64,000 nucleotides of DNA from Acinetobacter calcoaceticus (GCF_016508255.1 NZ_JADVKT010000008.1:96940-160939); one strand, 5' to 3'; positions 20,773 to 30,837 are shown, numbered from the stretch's first letter. Made by a program: numbers and translations. The notes: generated by a model from the letters alone, not told the origin.

Positions 20773-20828
20773 GAGATACATATTTTTACAAGATCAATCC
20801 CAATTGATAGCAGAGGTGTCTCTTTTTT
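20773..20828 (+). promoter_or_regulatory. Two-stem hairpin with U-run ahead of kbp
   Basis: An outer stem (GAGATAC 20773-20779 with GTGTCTC 20816-20822, one G-U pair) encloses an inner stem (ATCAAT-CCCA-ATTGAT, 20793-20808) and is followed by six T. It may be a second terminator after acpP or an attenuator in the leader of kbp. Confidence 0.4.
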
Positions 20829-20890
20829 CAAGTATAACAATAAGGGTCAGTTTAATGACTTTACTATAAACAATAAGATGAGGACTAAAA

Positions 20891-21364
20891 ATGGGTCTTT
20901 TTGATTTTGTAAAAGGTATTGGTAAGAAAAATACCGCACCAGCAGAACCACAAGCAGCTCCAGCTACACCAGCAGAACCTTCTGCACAAGAAATCGCAAA
21001 TAAATTATTAGGTTTAATTAAAAGCCTAGGTCTAGGGGTGGAAGGTTTATCTGTAACCTATAATGGCTCAACTGATACTGCGACTATTAATGGTCAAGTA
21101 CAAAGCCAAGCGGATAAAGAAAAAATTATTCTTATTGTTGGTAATGTAGACCATGTTGCCCAAGTAGATGATCAGATGACGGTTGCTACTCCTGAACCGG
21201 AAAGCAAATTTTATACAGTAAAATCTGGTGATAATCTTTCAAAAATTGCGAAAGAATTTTACGGTGATGCAAATCAGTATCCAAAAATCTTTGAAGCAAA
21301 TAAACCAATGCTAAAAGATCCAGATGAAATTTTCCCTGGTCAGGTTTTACGTATTCCTCAATAA
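20891..21364 (+). CDS. kbp: BON-LysM protein, potassium-binding protein Kbp (YgaU) family
   Basis: The 157-residue cytoplasmic protein matches E. coli Kbp/YgaU in layout: MGLFDFVKGIGKK opening, an Ala/Pro-rich spacer, a BON domain (about 35-95) and a LysM domain (about 108-157) starting FYTVKSGDNLSKIA and ending FPGQVLRIPQ. Kbp binds K+ and is needed for growth at high potassium. The Ala/Pro-rich insert (about 15-33) is longer than in E. coli. It is monocistronic, with a terminator-like hairpin upstream and a terminator downstream. Confidence 0.88.
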   Translation: MGLFDFVKGIGKKNTAPAEPQAAPATPAEPSAQEIANKLLGLIKSLGLGVEGLSVTYNGSTDTATINGQVQSQADKEKIILIVGNVDHVAQVDDQMTVATPEPESKFYTVKSGDNLSKIAKEFYGDANQYPKIFEANKPMLKDPDEIFPGQVLRIPQ

Positions 21365-21375
21365 TTGAGGGTAAT

Positions 21376-21405
21376 AAAAAAAGGCGCTTTTAGCGCCTTT
21401 TTTTC
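21376..21405. terminator. Bidirectional terminator kbp / thiD
   Basis: AAGGCGC-TTTTA-GCGCCTT stem with A run on the left and T run on the right, between convergent genes. Confidence 0.92.
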
Positions 21406-21408
21406 TTT

Positions 21409-22194
<786 letters not shown>

Positions 22195-22273
22195 TTAAAT
22201 TTACGTTAGTATAAGAGAGTTTGATTAAACTCTCGACCAATTGAATTAAATACTTTACTGGGTTAGTGATTGA

Positions 22274-22948
22274 ATGGCTATAAAACATATTTTGATTGAT
22301 TTAGATGGAACCCTAACAGACCCCAAAGTTGGTATCCATACTTCAATTCGCTATGCAATGGATAAGTTAGGCTATCCATTGGCTGCCGATTTAAATATTG
22401 ACTGGACGATTGGCCCGCCATTAAAACCATCACTAGCAAAATTATTAGCTACTCAAGATGATGCTTTAGCTGAACAAGCTTTACTCGCTTATCGTGAGCG
22501 TTTTTCAGTTACGGGCTTATTTGAAAATGAAGTATACCCATCTGTTGCAGAAACACTTAATGCATTGAAAAAAGAAGGGTATCGTTTGTTCGTTGCAACA
22601 GCTAAACCAACGATTTATGCAAAACGAATTTTAGATCATTTTGATTTAAGTCAATATTTTGTACATATTTATGGTAGTGAGCTTACAGGTGAGCGGACCA
22701 ATAAAGCTGAACTCATTCATTATATCCTTGAGCATGAGCAGCTAAATCCAGAAGAATGTTTAATGGTAGGTGATCGACAATATGACATTTTGGGTGCTCG
22801 TCATAATGGTATTGAGGCAGTAGCAGTGACTTATGGTTATGGAACGCCAGAGGAAATTGAACAAGCACAGCCTAAAGCAATGATTGCACAATTCTCTGAA
22901 CTTTTAGAATATGTTGAAGATCAAGCAACGCAAAAGAAAGTATCTTAA
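22274..22948 (+). CDS. HAD-superfamily phosphatase (Gph-like)
   Basis: The 224-residue protein is a HAD subfamily IA hydrolase. It has the nucleophile motif IDLDGTLTDPK (residues 8-18), a helical cap, the motif II Thr in VATAKPT, the Lys of TNKAELI and the motif IV acidic pair in MVGDRQYDI. It resembles phosphoglycolate phosphatase and the 5'-nucleotidase-type Gph relatives; the substrate cannot be set from sequence. It lies alone between divergent thiD and convergent ribB. Confidence 0.8.
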   Translation: MAIKHILIDLDGTLTDPKVGIHTSIRYAMDKLGYPLAADLNIDWTIGPPLKPSLAKLLATQDDALAEQALLAYRERFSVTGLFENEVYPSVAETLNALKKEGYRLFVATAKPTIYAKRILDHFDLSQYFVHIYGSELTGERTNKAELIHYILEHEQLNPEECLMVGDRQYDILGARHNGIEAVAVTYGYGTPEEIEQAQPKAMIAQFSELLEYVEDQATQKKVS

Positions 22949-22968
22949 ATATTATTAAATTTAATTTG

Positions 22969-23003
22969 AAGGTTTGGCTTTAAATAAGAGCCAAACCTTT
23001 TTT
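22969..23003. terminator. Terminator between HAD gene and ribB
   Basis: GGTTTGGCT with AGCCAAACC, nine-base stem followed by six T, between convergent genes. Confidence 0.9.
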
Positions 23004-23005
23004 AT

Positions 23006-23665
23006 TTAAATACCGTGTTGTTGGCGGTATTGAACGAGTTCTTCAATCGTAATCACGGTTAAATGATGAGTTTGGGCATATGCCAAAACTTGAATACCTG
23101 ATGCCATGGTGCCATCTGGATTGGTTAATTCACATAATACGCCAGCAGGCTTAAGCCCAGCTAGTCTTGCTAGATCAATTGTTCCCTCAGTATGACCTCG
23201 GCGAGTAAGCACTCCACCACTACGTGCACGTAAAGGAAAAACATGGCCCGGACGGTTAAGATCACTTGGGACAGCACCATCTTTAATTGCAGTTTGAATG
23301 GTAGTAACACGGTCTTTAGCAGAAACACCTGTAGTAACACCCTGAGCTGCTTCAATAGTTACTGTGAAAGCTGTATGAAACTGGCTTGAGTTTTGAGAAA
23401 CCATTGGTGGAAGTTCTAGATGATCTGCTAACTCTTCTGTAAGGCATAAACATACAATCCCTGAGCCATCACGAATCATACGTGCCATTGTTTCTACCGT
23501 TAAAGTTTCGGCTGCAACAATTAAATCTGCTTCATTTTCACGATCGAAGTCATCCATAACCAAGACAGGTTTGCCTTGACGAATATCTTCTAATGCTTGT
23601 TGAATACGTTGTTCAGCAGGAGAGAGGGTTGAGAAAAAAATTTCTGGTTGAATTAAGCTAGACAT
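23006..23665 (-). CDS. ribB: 3,4-dihydroxy-2-butanone 4-phosphate synthase RibB
   Basis: RibB converts ribulose 5-phosphate to dihydroxybutanone phosphate and formate, supplying the four-carbon unit of riboflavin. The 219-residue product has the acidic metal-binding loop [12 protein letters not shown] (about 38-49), RDGSGIVC, and [14 protein letters not shown]. There is no fused GTP cyclohydrolase II domain. An FMN riboswitch in its leader shows feedback control by FMN. Confidence 0.97.
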   Translation of the reverse strand: MSSLIQPEIFFSTLSPAEQRIQQALEDIRQGKPVLVMDDFDRENEADLIVAAETLTVETMARMIRDGSGIVCLCLTEELADHLELPPMVSQNSSQFHTAFTVTIEAAQGVTTGVSAKDRVTTIQTAIKDGAVPSDLNRPGHVFPLRARSGGVLTRRGHTEGTIDLARLAGLKPAGVLCELTNPDGTMASGIQVLAYAQTHHLTVITIEELVQYRQQHGI

Positions 23666-23758
23666 AATGAAACGCTCTCGTAAAAATACGGTTGAACATT
23701 TCAGGACTGATGTAAAAACAGGCTGTTACTGAAATAAAAACGGATTTATCCCAGTTCG

Positions 23759-23905
23759 TCGTCTTCTTTCATCCGGACTATACCGTCGGCTTTGGAGTTT
23801 CACCAAATCTGCTCAAATTACACAATTTAAGCTCGTGGGCTTGTCAATCTATCAATAAAAATTAACTTTACCACCGGTGGGGAATTACACCCCGCCCTGA
23901 AGCGA
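23759..23905 (-). promoter_or_regulatory. FMN riboswitch (RFN element) for ribB
   Basis: Read on the minus strand, the leader has the conserved RFN features in order: GGGCGGGGTG-AATTCCCCACCGG near the 5' side, a variable stem, GGTGAAACTCC-AAAGCC-GACGGT, and TAGTCCGGATGAAAGAAG at the 3' end. It binds FMN and lowers ribB expression. A TATAAT -10-like site (minus strand, 23914-23919) lies just upstream. No clear T-run hairpin was found between the element and the gene, so control may act at translation initiation. The rest of the gap to 24083 holds nothing I recognise. Confidence 0.95.
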
Positions 23906-24083
23906 TGGGTTTTATTATAGCGCGCTTGATAAAATTGGCTAGATGCTTTTGTAGAATGCTAAGTTTCTTTATGAATAAGTATTTTCACAAATGGAAATAA
24001 GCTTTTTAACAAGAGCTTACTTGTTGATATGGAAATGGAATGCTATGTTTTTTATAGAAAATTATAAATAAAATGGGTTTTTC

Positions 24084-25865
24084 ATGCAGCTACGAGATAA
24101 TTATCCCCTTAGGAATACTTTATTTATTCAGCATCTCCATATTTTCGGTTATGTATTTATGGCGGTAAGTATTCTTTATTTAATTGCTGCTAACTGGTTA
24201 ATGCTTCCAGACAACATTCAGCTTGCTATTGCTCCACTTATATTACTTGTGACAGCATGGATCAGTGTAAAAGATACCTTAAGTGAAGGAGTTAGGCAGA
24301 CTTTACATGGTGTTTGTGGCTTGATGATAGGCTTAAGTTTGGCTGTAATTGGACAGATTTATCAAACTGGGGCAGACAGTTACCTGCTTTTTTTGATTTG
24401 GACATTACTTTTATTGCCTTGGCTATATCGGCCGAATATTGGAATTTTTGCTTTAATTTGTATAACTAGCCAACTCTCGCTTTTTTTATTTTTTAAGCAA
24501 ACTTTTTGGTTGGAAAAATTTCCTTATTTATATCTATTTGCCTTAAATTTATTAAGTCTCATCGAGTTTTGGGTGTGTATAAAGAAGTACCCTGCTTTAC
24601 GTTTTGTGTTTATCGCTTGGGTTGCCACCATTTCAATCATTGGGATGATTCAATTTTTATCTAATGGCAATATTCCTTATCTGATCTCAGCATTTTTTTT
24701 GGGAATAATCGCTTTTTACTATTTCTTGAAAAAAGACGATCAGTTATGTGCCAGTTTGATGGCTGCTATCCTTGGTGTGACTGCAACAATATGGCTTGTG
24801 GATGGCATTACTAAATTATTTAAAGACTCTAATGAATTTATCTTCTTGTTGATTGCAGGCATTATTTTTATCTGGTTTGCATTGATTAGTTATTTTTTAA
24901 TAAAAATCTTTCGTCAAAGCCGCTTTTATGTGATTCCTTTAGCAATTGGCGCTTGGCTTGCTGGTCTAGCACTCGCGACTTTTACATTAGTATTTTGGGA
25001 AACCATTTCATTAATTATAGAAGTTATTTTTGTTGTTATAGCTTCTGTTTTATTGAAAAAATCACAACACTACTTCATTCGGCAATTTGCCTACTGTTTA
25101 TTTATAAGTGGTCAGACTGCTTTTTTGTTTCATCTAGGGTCTGAAACAAATCAAATACTATGGGTGTTAATTGCTCAAATTATTATTTTATGTATCAGTT
25201 ATCTGTTTAAACCTCATTGGTTTTTCATTTTAATTCAAATGCTAGCCACTTATGGCATAGCATTTATCTATTTGCTGCAATTGGACCATTCCTTGTGGTC
25301 AGTAGAGTCTATTCAGACCTATTTAAATTTAACGCTACTTAACTATTTTGTTTTTAGTTTGATGCTTTTGCCTAAGAAAAAATCAATAGCTCTATATGAG
25401 CGTAGTATTTTTTTATGTGTGCTGGTAGTAATTGTAGTAGCTTCTTTTTTCGATACTTTTATGGGGTTAGTTCCAGAAAGTTCCATAGACTGGAAGTTAT
25501 GGGTATTCTATCTATTACCTAGTCTTTGGTTATTATGTTTTAGTTCTTTTTATTTATATACGCAGCTTAAAAGAGCAGCATTTTTTGCCTTTTTAATTTT
25601 TGGTATATTGCTTATTGCACTCGGCTATTTTGAAATTTTCATTTTATTTATGATCTTAACTTGGGCTTTAAAAGAAAAAGATTATATTGTTTATGGAGTT
25701 ACTTTAGCTGTATTTGTCTTTGTGTTTTGGCAACTTTATTATAATTTACAAGTAACTTTTCTGGCTAAGAGCGCATCAATTTTTATTTCAGGTATTGTAG
25801 TGTTGGTTTTGTATTGGTTGCTTCACCATGAAAATCAACGTAACTTGATTGAAGGAGAAAAATAA
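24084..25865 (+). CDS. DUF2157 membrane protein
   Basis: This is a 593-residue protein dominated by hydrophobic segments, roughly 16-18 membrane helices, with short charged loops. The N-terminal part (IHGVCGLMIGLSLAVIGQIYQTG-like region at about residues 72-98) fits the DUF2157 family, which is often followed by a GDYXXLXY protein, as here. The stop and the next start share a base (TAATG), suggesting coupled translation. Function is not known. Confidence 0.75.
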   Translation: MQLRDNYPLRNTLFIQHLHIFGYVFMAVSILYLIAANWLMLPDNIQLAIAPLILLVTAWISVKDTLSEGVRQTLHGVCGLMIGLSLAVIGQIYQTGADSYLLFLIWTLLLLPWLYRPNIGIFALICITSQLSLFLFFKQTFWLEKFPYLYLFALNLLSLIEFWVCIKKYPALRFVFIAWVATISIIGMIQFLSNGNIPYLISAFFLGIIAFYYFLKKDDQLCASLMAAILGVTATIWLVDGITKLFKDSNEFIFLLIAGIIFIWFALISYFLIKIFRQSRFYVIPLAIGAWLAGLALATFTLVFWETISLIIEVIFVVIASVLLKKSQHYFIRQFAYCLFISGQTAFLFHLGSETNQILWVLIAQIIILCISYLFKPHWFFILIQMLATYGIAFIYLLQLDHSLWSVESIQTYLNLTLLNYFVFSLMLLPKKKSIALYERSIFLCVLVVIVVASFFDTFMGLVPESSIDWKLWVFYLLPSLWLLCFSSFYLYTQLKRAAFFAFLIFGILLIALGYFEIFILFMILTWALKEKDYIVYGVTLAVFVFVFWQLYYNLQVTFLAKSASIFISGIVVLVLYWLLHHENQRNLIEGEK

Positions 25866-26425
25866 TGAAGAAGTATTTTTCCCTTATTCTTGCAATGGTC
25901 ACCATATTGTTATTAGTCGGATTGGTAAGCAAAAGTGAATGGCATTTGCACCATAGTAAAAGTATTTTTATTCAGCTTAAGCCTGTTGATCCGCGTTCAA
26001 TTTTGCAAGGTGACTACATGGCATTGGCTTATGAATTAAATTTACAATCTCTTAAAGCTCTTGCAGGAAGTGAGAGTGAGGCTTTAGATCAGATGATTTT
26101 TAATCATTCTTCCGTTACCGCAAAAGTTATTTTAGATTCACAAAATCGCGTAGTTCGTACAGTTTTAGATACCAATAATTCATTTGCTGGGCAAAATTTA
26201 ATTTTAAAAAATCCTGAAAATCGTTTTCAGGCTTTATATCCTGCCTCTCGCAGTTTTTTATTTGCGGAGGGCTTGGCTCAATGTTATGAAAAAGCCAAAT
26301 ATGCTGAGTTTAAAGTAAATCCAAAAGGAGAGGCGATTCTGTTTGATTTGCGAGGAAAAGAGCTTCAGCCTTTAAATTGTAAACAACAAAAGAACTGGTG
26401 GGGCGGAACTATTAAGGATCTATAA
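25865..26425 (+). CDS. GDYXXLXY-domain protein
   Basis: The 186-residue product has one N-terminal membrane helix (about 5-22) and a mostly extracytoplasmic body. Near residue 50 it contains QGDYMALAYEL, the motif that names the GDYXXLXY family. It is translationally coupled to the upstream DUF2157 gene. The pairing is conserved in many bacteria, but no biochemical role is established. A terminator follows. Confidence 0.8.
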   Translation: MKKYFSLILAMVTILLLVGLVSKSEWHLHHSKSIFIQLKPVDPRSILQGDYMALAYELNLQSLKALAGSESEALDQMIFNHSSVTAKVILDSQNRVVRTVLDTNNSFAGQNLILKNPENRFQALYPASRSFLFAEGLAQCYEKAKYAEFKVNPKGEAILFDLRGKELQPLNCKQQKNWWGGTIKDL

Positions 26426-26432
26426 AATTATA

Positions 26433-26459
26433 AAAGCCCGTCGATGCGGGCTTTTTTTT
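26433..26459 (+). terminator. Terminator after the GDYXXLXY gene
   Basis: AAAGCCCG-TCGATG-CGGGCTTT stem and a long T run. Confidence 0.92.
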
Positions 26460-26473
26460 ATTCTTAGAATAAA

Positions 26474-26854
26474 TTAGGCAACTTGGACAGGAATACAATT
26501 CGCTGTGTGGTTAACTGTATTGTTTGGATTTGCATAGACCAAACGTGGTTTATGAGCATTTGCTTCAACTTCTGTGAAATCACCAAACGTAGCAATAATC
26601 ACTAAATCGCCAACATCAGCTTGATGTGCAGCACCGCCATTTACTGAAATAATTCCAGAGTTATCTTCACCACGAATCGCATAGGTCGTGAAGCGTTTGC
26701 CATTGGTTACATTCCAAACATGAATTTCTTCATATTCACGAATACCAGCTAAGTCCATCAATACGCCATCAATTGCACAAGAACCTTCATAGTGAAGTTC
26801 AGCATGGGTTACAACTGCACGGTGAATTTTGCATTTTAATAAACGAGATAGCAT
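26474..26854 (-). CDS. panD: Aspartate 1-decarboxylase PanD
   Basis: PanD decarboxylates aspartate to beta-alanine for pantothenate and coenzyme A. The 126-residue proenzyme has the self-cleavage site Gly24-Ser25 (YEGSCAID), which creates the pyruvoyl cofactor, along with Lys9, Tyr22 and the later [10 protein letters not shown] segment. It stands alone; panB and panC are elsewhere. Confidence 0.96.
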   Translation of the reverse strand: MLSRLLKCKIHRAVVTHAELHYEGSCAIDGVLMDLAGIREYEEIHVWNVTNGKRFTTYAIRGEDNSGIISVNGGAAHQADVGDLVIIATFGDFTEVEANAHKPRLVYANPNNTVNHTANCIPVQVA

Positions 26855-26987
26855 GGCTAGCGTCTCCTGAGTAGACCTAAGATTAAGATCTTATGGTGAA
26901 ATCTATAGCTCTTTTGCTGTTGGCAAAGTGGCTGATGCGCATTTTGCTCCTAAAAAAGCAAGATAGCAAGCTTGATTGTTCAACAAT

Positions 26988-27569
26988 TTAAGTCGGTTTA
27001 TATGCATTAATTTGATTCATGGCCTGTGGAACTTGACCTTGAACAAGTAGTTTCACTTTAGAAAGGGCATGGTCAATTGCTGCATCCATCAGACCTTGTT
27101 CACTACTTGGTGCTTTTCCAAGTACATGACCTGAAACTCTTTCTTTCGAGCCAGGGTGTCCGATGCCAATACGTAAACGATGAAAGTTTGGACCAATATG
27201 AGGGACAATATCACGTAAACCATTATGACCACCATGTCCTCCGCCTGTTTTTAGACGAATTACACCAGGGTCCATATCAAGTTCATCATGAGCAATCAAA
27301 ATTGCTTCGGGAGCAATTTGATAGAATTTTGCGAATGGAACTACACTTTGTCCAGAACGGTTCATAAATGTAGTGGGTAGAAGTAGACGGACATCGTATC
27401 CTTCTATATTACCACGTCCACTGATTCCGTGAAATTTCGGATCATTTTTTAATGTAATGCCATATTTATTAGCAAGCTGTTCAATGAACCAAAAGCCTGC
27501 ATTATGGCGGGTTTGGGCATATTCTGAACCAGGATTACCCAAACCAACAATTAGCGAAATATTTGACAC
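26988..27569 (-). CDS. pth: Peptidyl-tRNA hydrolase Pth
   Basis: Pth cleaves peptidyl-tRNA released prematurely from ribosomes. The 193-residue product has VGLGNPGSEYAQTRHNAGFW at its N-terminus, including the catalytic His, then FMNRSGQSV, the Asp of ILIAHDELD and GGGHGGHNGLRDI. It is the last gene of the minus-strand run prs-rplY-pth, the usual gammaproteobacterial order. Confidence 0.96.
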   Translation of the reverse strand: MSNISLIVGLGNPGSEYAQTRHNAGFWFIEQLANKYGITLKNDPKFHGISGRGNIEGYDVRLLLPTTFMNRSGQSVVPFAKFYQIAPEAILIAHDELDMDPGVIRLKTGGGHGGHNGLRDIVPHIGPNFHRLRIGIGHPGSKERVSGHVLGKAPSSEQGLMDAAIDHALSKVKLLVQGQVPQAMNQINAYKPT

Positions 27570-27588
27570 TAATCTACGCCTTCAACAC

Positions 27589-27885
27589 TTATGCGCGTTT
27601 AAAGTCAGCGTGCATAGGAGTGTTTTTCGCTGGGTGACGTTGTAACGCTTGGATTTTAACGTTTTCAACTTTGTCGCCCACTTGGATTTCTATAACTTCT
27701 TCAAAGAAGGCATTGTTTTCTAAAGCTTTTACAAGCTGACGAAGTTCTAAAGTAATAGCTACAGGCTCAGCATTGCCACCATAAATGATAGCTGGAATTA
27801 ATGCTTCGTGACGAAGGCGGCGGCTCGCACCTTTCCCTTGTTTGTCTTCAGCACGCGCTTGAGCGTTTAATACGAAGTTTGACAT
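27589..27885 (-). CDS. rplY: 50S ribosomal protein L25
   Basis: L25 binds 5S rRNA. The 98-residue product is the short form without a CTC extension and shows [15 protein letters not shown] and the C-terminal PMHADFKRA. It lies between prs and pth. A 7-bp hairpin (27914-27934) and a terminator downstream of prs lie in its upstream gap, so it may have its own promoter. Confidence 0.96.
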   Translation of the reverse strand: MSNFVLNAQARAEDKQGKGASRRLRHEALIPAIIYGGNAEPVAITLELRQLVKALENNAFFEEVIEIQVGDKVENVKIQALQRHPAKNTPMHADFKRA

Positions 27886-27940
27886 GAGTAAATCCTCATT
27901 AAAGTTAAATAGACTAAACTTGCGACCAGTTTAGTGATAG

Positions 27941-27964
27941 AAAACCCCAGCCAAGGCCAGGGTT
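27941..27964 (-). terminator. Terminator after prs (minus strand)
   Basis: On the minus strand, CCCTGGCC pairs with GGCTGGGG (two G-U pairs) and is followed by TTTTC. Confidence 0.65.
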
Positions 27965-27980
27965 CATAAAAGCTGCGCTA

Positions 27981-28931
27981 TTATAAACTATCGAACATCG
28001 CGCTGATAGATTCTTCGTTATTAATGCGACGAATCGTTTCAGCAACCATGCTAGCAACAGAAACCTGACGGATTTTACCCAAGGTTAATGCTTCTTCAGA
28101 AAGAGGAATGGTGTCAGTGACAACCAATTCATCAATAACTGAATTACGTAAGTTTTCAATAGCTTTGCCAGAAAGTACAGGGTGAGTTGCGTATGCAACT
28201 ACACGGCGTGCACCAAATTGCTTAAGCGCATCAGCTGCTTTGCACAATGTACCGGCAGTATCAACCATGTCATCTACGATAACGCAATCACGATTTTTTA
28301 CGTCACCAATTAAGTGCATAACTTGCGACTCATTGGCTTTTTGACGACGTTTATCAATAATTGCTAAATCGATGTCACCCATTTGTTTGGCAACGGCACG
28401 AGCACGCACTACGCCACCAACGTCAGGAGAAACCACCATAAGGTTATCATGCTGTTGTTGACGTAAGTCAGCAAGCAAAGCAGGAGTACCATAGATGTTG
28501 TCGACTGGAATATCGAAGAAACCCTGAATTTGGTCAGCATGTAAATCAATCATTACGACACGATCAATACCAACAGTGGTAAGCATGTCTGCAACAACTT
28601 TAGCTGTAATCGGTACACGTGCAGAACGTGGACGACGGTCTTGGCGAGCATAACCAAAATAAGGGATAACGGCGGTAATACGACCAGCACTTGCGCGACG
28701 CAAAGCATCTGCCATAACCAAGATTTCCATAAGGTTATCATTGGTAGGGGCACAAGTAGGCTGAACGATAAATACGTCTTTGCCACGAACATTTTCAGTA
28801 ATTTCTACTGAAATTTCTCCATCAGAAAAGTGACCGACTGATGCAGCACCTAGAGGGATGTGTAAGTGACTTACGACTTTTTGAGCGAACTGTGGATGAG
28901 CATTTCCACTAAAAACGACAAGATTGGGCAT
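27981..28931 (-). CDS. prs: Ribose-phosphate pyrophosphokinase Prs
   Basis: Prs makes PRPP from ribose-5-phosphate and ATP for nucleotide, histidine and NAD synthesis. The 316-residue product has the conserved [10 protein letters not shown] opening, [14 protein letters not shown], the flexible-loop [28 protein letters not shown], and the PRPP-binding signature [15 protein letters not shown]. It lies 36 bases downstream of the last of four tRNA-Gln genes and is probably processed from the same transcript. Confidence 0.97.
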   Translation of the reverse strand: MPNLVVFSGNAHPQFAQKVVSHLHIPLGAASVGHFSDGEISVEITENVRGKDVFIVQPTCAPTNDNLMEILVMADALRRASAGRITAVIPYFGYARQDRRPRSARVPITAKVVADMLTTVGIDRVVMIDLHADQIQGFFDIPVDNIYGTPALLADLRQQQHDNLMVVSPDVGGVVRARAVAKQMGDIDLAIIDKRRQKANESQVMHLIGDVKNRDCVIVDDMVDTAGTLCKAADALKQFGARRVVAYATHPVLSGKAIENLRNSVIDELVVTDTIPLSEEALTLGKIRQVSVASMVAETIRRINNEESISAMFDSL

Positions 28932-28967
28932 GAAGCACCCTTGGCGGTTGGTATGTAATTAAATAGA

Positions 28968-29042
28968 TGGCAGGGGCGGCTGGATTCGAACCAACGGATG
29001 CCGAGATCAAAACCCGGTGCCTTACCACTTGGCGACGCCCCT
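28968..29042 (-). tRNA. tRNA-Gln (UUG), copy 4 in transcription order
   Basis: A 75-base cloverleaf including encoded CCA: acceptor AGGGGCG/CGCCCCT, anticodon loop TTTTGAT with anticodon TTG, T-arm GGTTCGAATCC. Identical to the three copies upstream. Confidence 0.97.
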
Positions 29043-29133
29043 AATGCGGCAGAACTTTAATAGTTTTGCAATGCAATGTCAAGATTAATCAACAAAAAGC
29101 ATAGCAATTAAGTCTGACTTTAAAATAAGAGAA

Positions 29134-29208
29134 TGGCAGGGGCGGCTGGATTCGAACCAACGGATGCCGAGATCAAAACCCGGTGCCTTACCACTTGGCG
29201 ACGCCCCT
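29134..29208 (-). tRNA. tRNA-Gln (UUG), copy 3 in transcription order
   Basis: Identical in sequence to the other copies; 91-base spacer to the next copy downstream. Confidence 0.97.
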
Positions 29209-29228
29209 AAATTCGATGATATATATGA

Positions 29229-29303
29229 TGGCAGGGGCGGCTGGATTCGAACCAACGGATGCCGAGATCAAAACCCGGTGCCTTACCACTTGGCGACGCC
29301 CCT
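29229..29303 (-). tRNA. tRNA-Gln (UUG), copy 2 in transcription order
   Basis: Identical in sequence to the other copies; 20-base spacer to copy 3. Confidence 0.97.
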
Positions 29304-29329
29304 AATATAATCATCATTACAGGTGAGGT

Positions 29330-29404
29330 TGGCAGGGGCGGCTGGATTCGAACCAACGGATGCCGAGATCAAAACCCGGTGCCTTACCACTTGGCGACGC
29401 CCCT
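29330..29404 (-). tRNA. tRNA-Gln (UUG), copy 1 in transcription order
   Basis: Identical in sequence to the other copies. Its first two bases are the last two bases of the ispE stop codon, so the tRNA must be cut from a shared transcript or started inside ispE. Confidence 0.97.
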
Positions 29405-30236
29405 AACGTGTAACCTTAAAATGATTAAGAGGAGATTCTTTTAAACTATTTACCAAGTAAGATTTACATGGTGAATGGTTAAGAATTTCATCAATATTCA
29501 TTTCATTTGTTACTTCAATAAAAACACAAGCACCTGTACCTGTAAGCTTTGCTTGACCAAACTGATCTAAATATCGCATCGCTTCTTCTACTTCAGGGTA
29601 TAACTGTCGAGCTAATGGCTCAAAGTTATTTCCAAAATTAGAAGGTTCTAACTGATAGGCGCAAAATTTAGTGGTCTTAGAGTCTCTTGTCAATGTTTTT
29701 TGTGAAAAAAGCAATTGAGTGCTGATAAAACAGTCAGGTTTTAAAATAATGAACTGTTTTTGATCTAAGTCTATGAATGATAAATGTTCACCAATACCTT
29801 CAGCCCATGCATTTTTACCATAAATAAAAATAGGAACATCGGCACCAAGCTTCACGCCATAGCTCGCAAGTTGTTCTTGATTCAGGCCACATTCCCATAA
29901 TTGATTTAACACAATCAAGGTTGTGGCGGCATTGGATGAACCTCCGCCCAGACCTGCGCCCATTGGAATATTTTTTTCAATTTTGATGTGAAGACCGCAG
30001 AATTTTTTTGCATGGGGTTTTAGTATTTGAGCAGCCCGATAAATCAGGTTTTCTTCAGGTCGGACTTCACTCAATCCATCAATTTCGATTTGTTTATCCA
30101 AAGTCGGCGTAAATATCATCCAATCATATAAATCAATAAGTTGGAAAATGGTTTGTAGCTCATGATAACCATTTTCGCGTCGGCCTGTAATATGTAAAAA
30201 CAGGTTGAGCTTGGCTGGGGAAGGAACTCGAATCAT
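29403..30236 (-). CDS. ispE: 4-diphosphocytidyl-2-C-methyl-D-erythritol kinase IspE
   Basis: IspE phosphorylates CDP-methylerythritol in the MEP isoprenoid pathway. The 277-residue GHMP kinase has PSPAKLNLFLHI near the start, the ATP-binding PMGAGLGGGSSNAA and the C-terminal LTGTGACVF. Its TAG stop overlaps the first tRNA-Gln by two bases. The lolB-ispE-tRNA-Gln-prs order is conserved in gammaproteobacteria. Confidence 0.96.
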   Translation of the reverse strand: MIRVPSPAKLNLFLHITGRRENGYHELQTIFQLIDLYDWMIFTPTLDKQIEIDGLSEVRPEENLIYRAAQILKPHAKKFCGLHIKIEKNIPMGAGLGGGSSNAATTLIVLNQLWECGLNQEQLASYGVKLGADVPIFIYGKNAWAEGIGEHLSFIDLDQKQFIILKPDCFISTQLLFSQKTLTRDSKTTKFCAYQLEPSNFGNNFEPLARQLYPEVEEAMRYLDQFGQAKLTGTGACVFIEVTNEMNIDEILNHSPCKSYLVNSLKESPLNHFKVTR

Positions 30237-30254
30237 AGATTTATATAATTAGAC

Positions 30255-30833
30255 TTAGCGGTTTTGGATGACCATTGTAATACGGTTTTCTTTATCTTCA
30301 GCAAGAGCTTGCTTTAAAACCAGTTTGTTTGGCAAAGTTTGTTCACCGTCATAACTGAAATTAACAGTCCAGCCATCTTCAATGAGCTGATTTACACGAT
30401 TTTCATTATCTTTACTGATTTGAGCATTTAGAGTTGCAGGTTTGGCCACAATCCAACTGGTTAAATGAGTAATTGGTGCTTGCCAACCAGTTGCACGCTC
30501 TAAAAGTTCTTCAGGAGAAGCTGCTGTAATTAATCCTGTTTTGGCACTATTTAACTTTACTTCACCAGGTTTACCCTGAATTTGGGTTTTTCCTACCCCT
30601 AAAATACCGCTTAATTCAATATCAAAATTATCTTGTTGTTGAACCCAAGTGAAAAAAGCACTCCCAGTTTGCTGTGGTGTGCGAACCCCGATTTTACCTT
30701 GTAAATTAAAGTGTTTTTCATCCTGAATTTGCTGAGTAACCGCTGGTTTAGGTTGAGTAAAATGCTGACAACCGGTTAGAAATAATACACTTGACCCACA
30801 GATCGCTGTGCACAGTTGGGCAAATTTGCTCAT
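30255..30833 (-). CDS. lolB: Outer-membrane lipoprotein insertion protein LolB
   Basis: LolB receives lipoproteins from LolA and inserts them in the outer membrane. The 192-residue product has a lipoprotein signal peptide with lipobox LTGC (Cys near residue 22) and the family segments FNLQGKIGVRTPQQTGSAFFTW and GWQAPITHLTSWI. It lies between the TPR gene and ispE; the TPR stop precedes it by four bases, so the genes are probably one transcript. Confidence 0.93.
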   Translation of the reverse strand: MSKFAQLCTAICGSSVLFLTGCQHFTQPKPAVTQQIQDEKHFNLQGKIGVRTPQQTGSAFFTWVQQQDNFDIELSGILGVGKTQIQGKPGEVKLNSAKTGLITAASPEELLERATGWQAPITHLTSWIVAKPATLNAQISKDNENRVNQLIEDGWTVNFSYDGEQTLPNKLVLKQALAEDKENRITMVIQNR

Positions 30834-30837
30834 ATAT

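Noticed and set aside
28968..29404. Four direct repeats as a possible CRISPR array
   Set aside because: Repeats are 75-base tRNA-Gln genes and spacers are of unequal length (91, 20 and 26 bases).
29259..29444. 61-codon ORF across the tRNA-Gln array
   Set aside because: Made entirely of antisense tRNA sequence.
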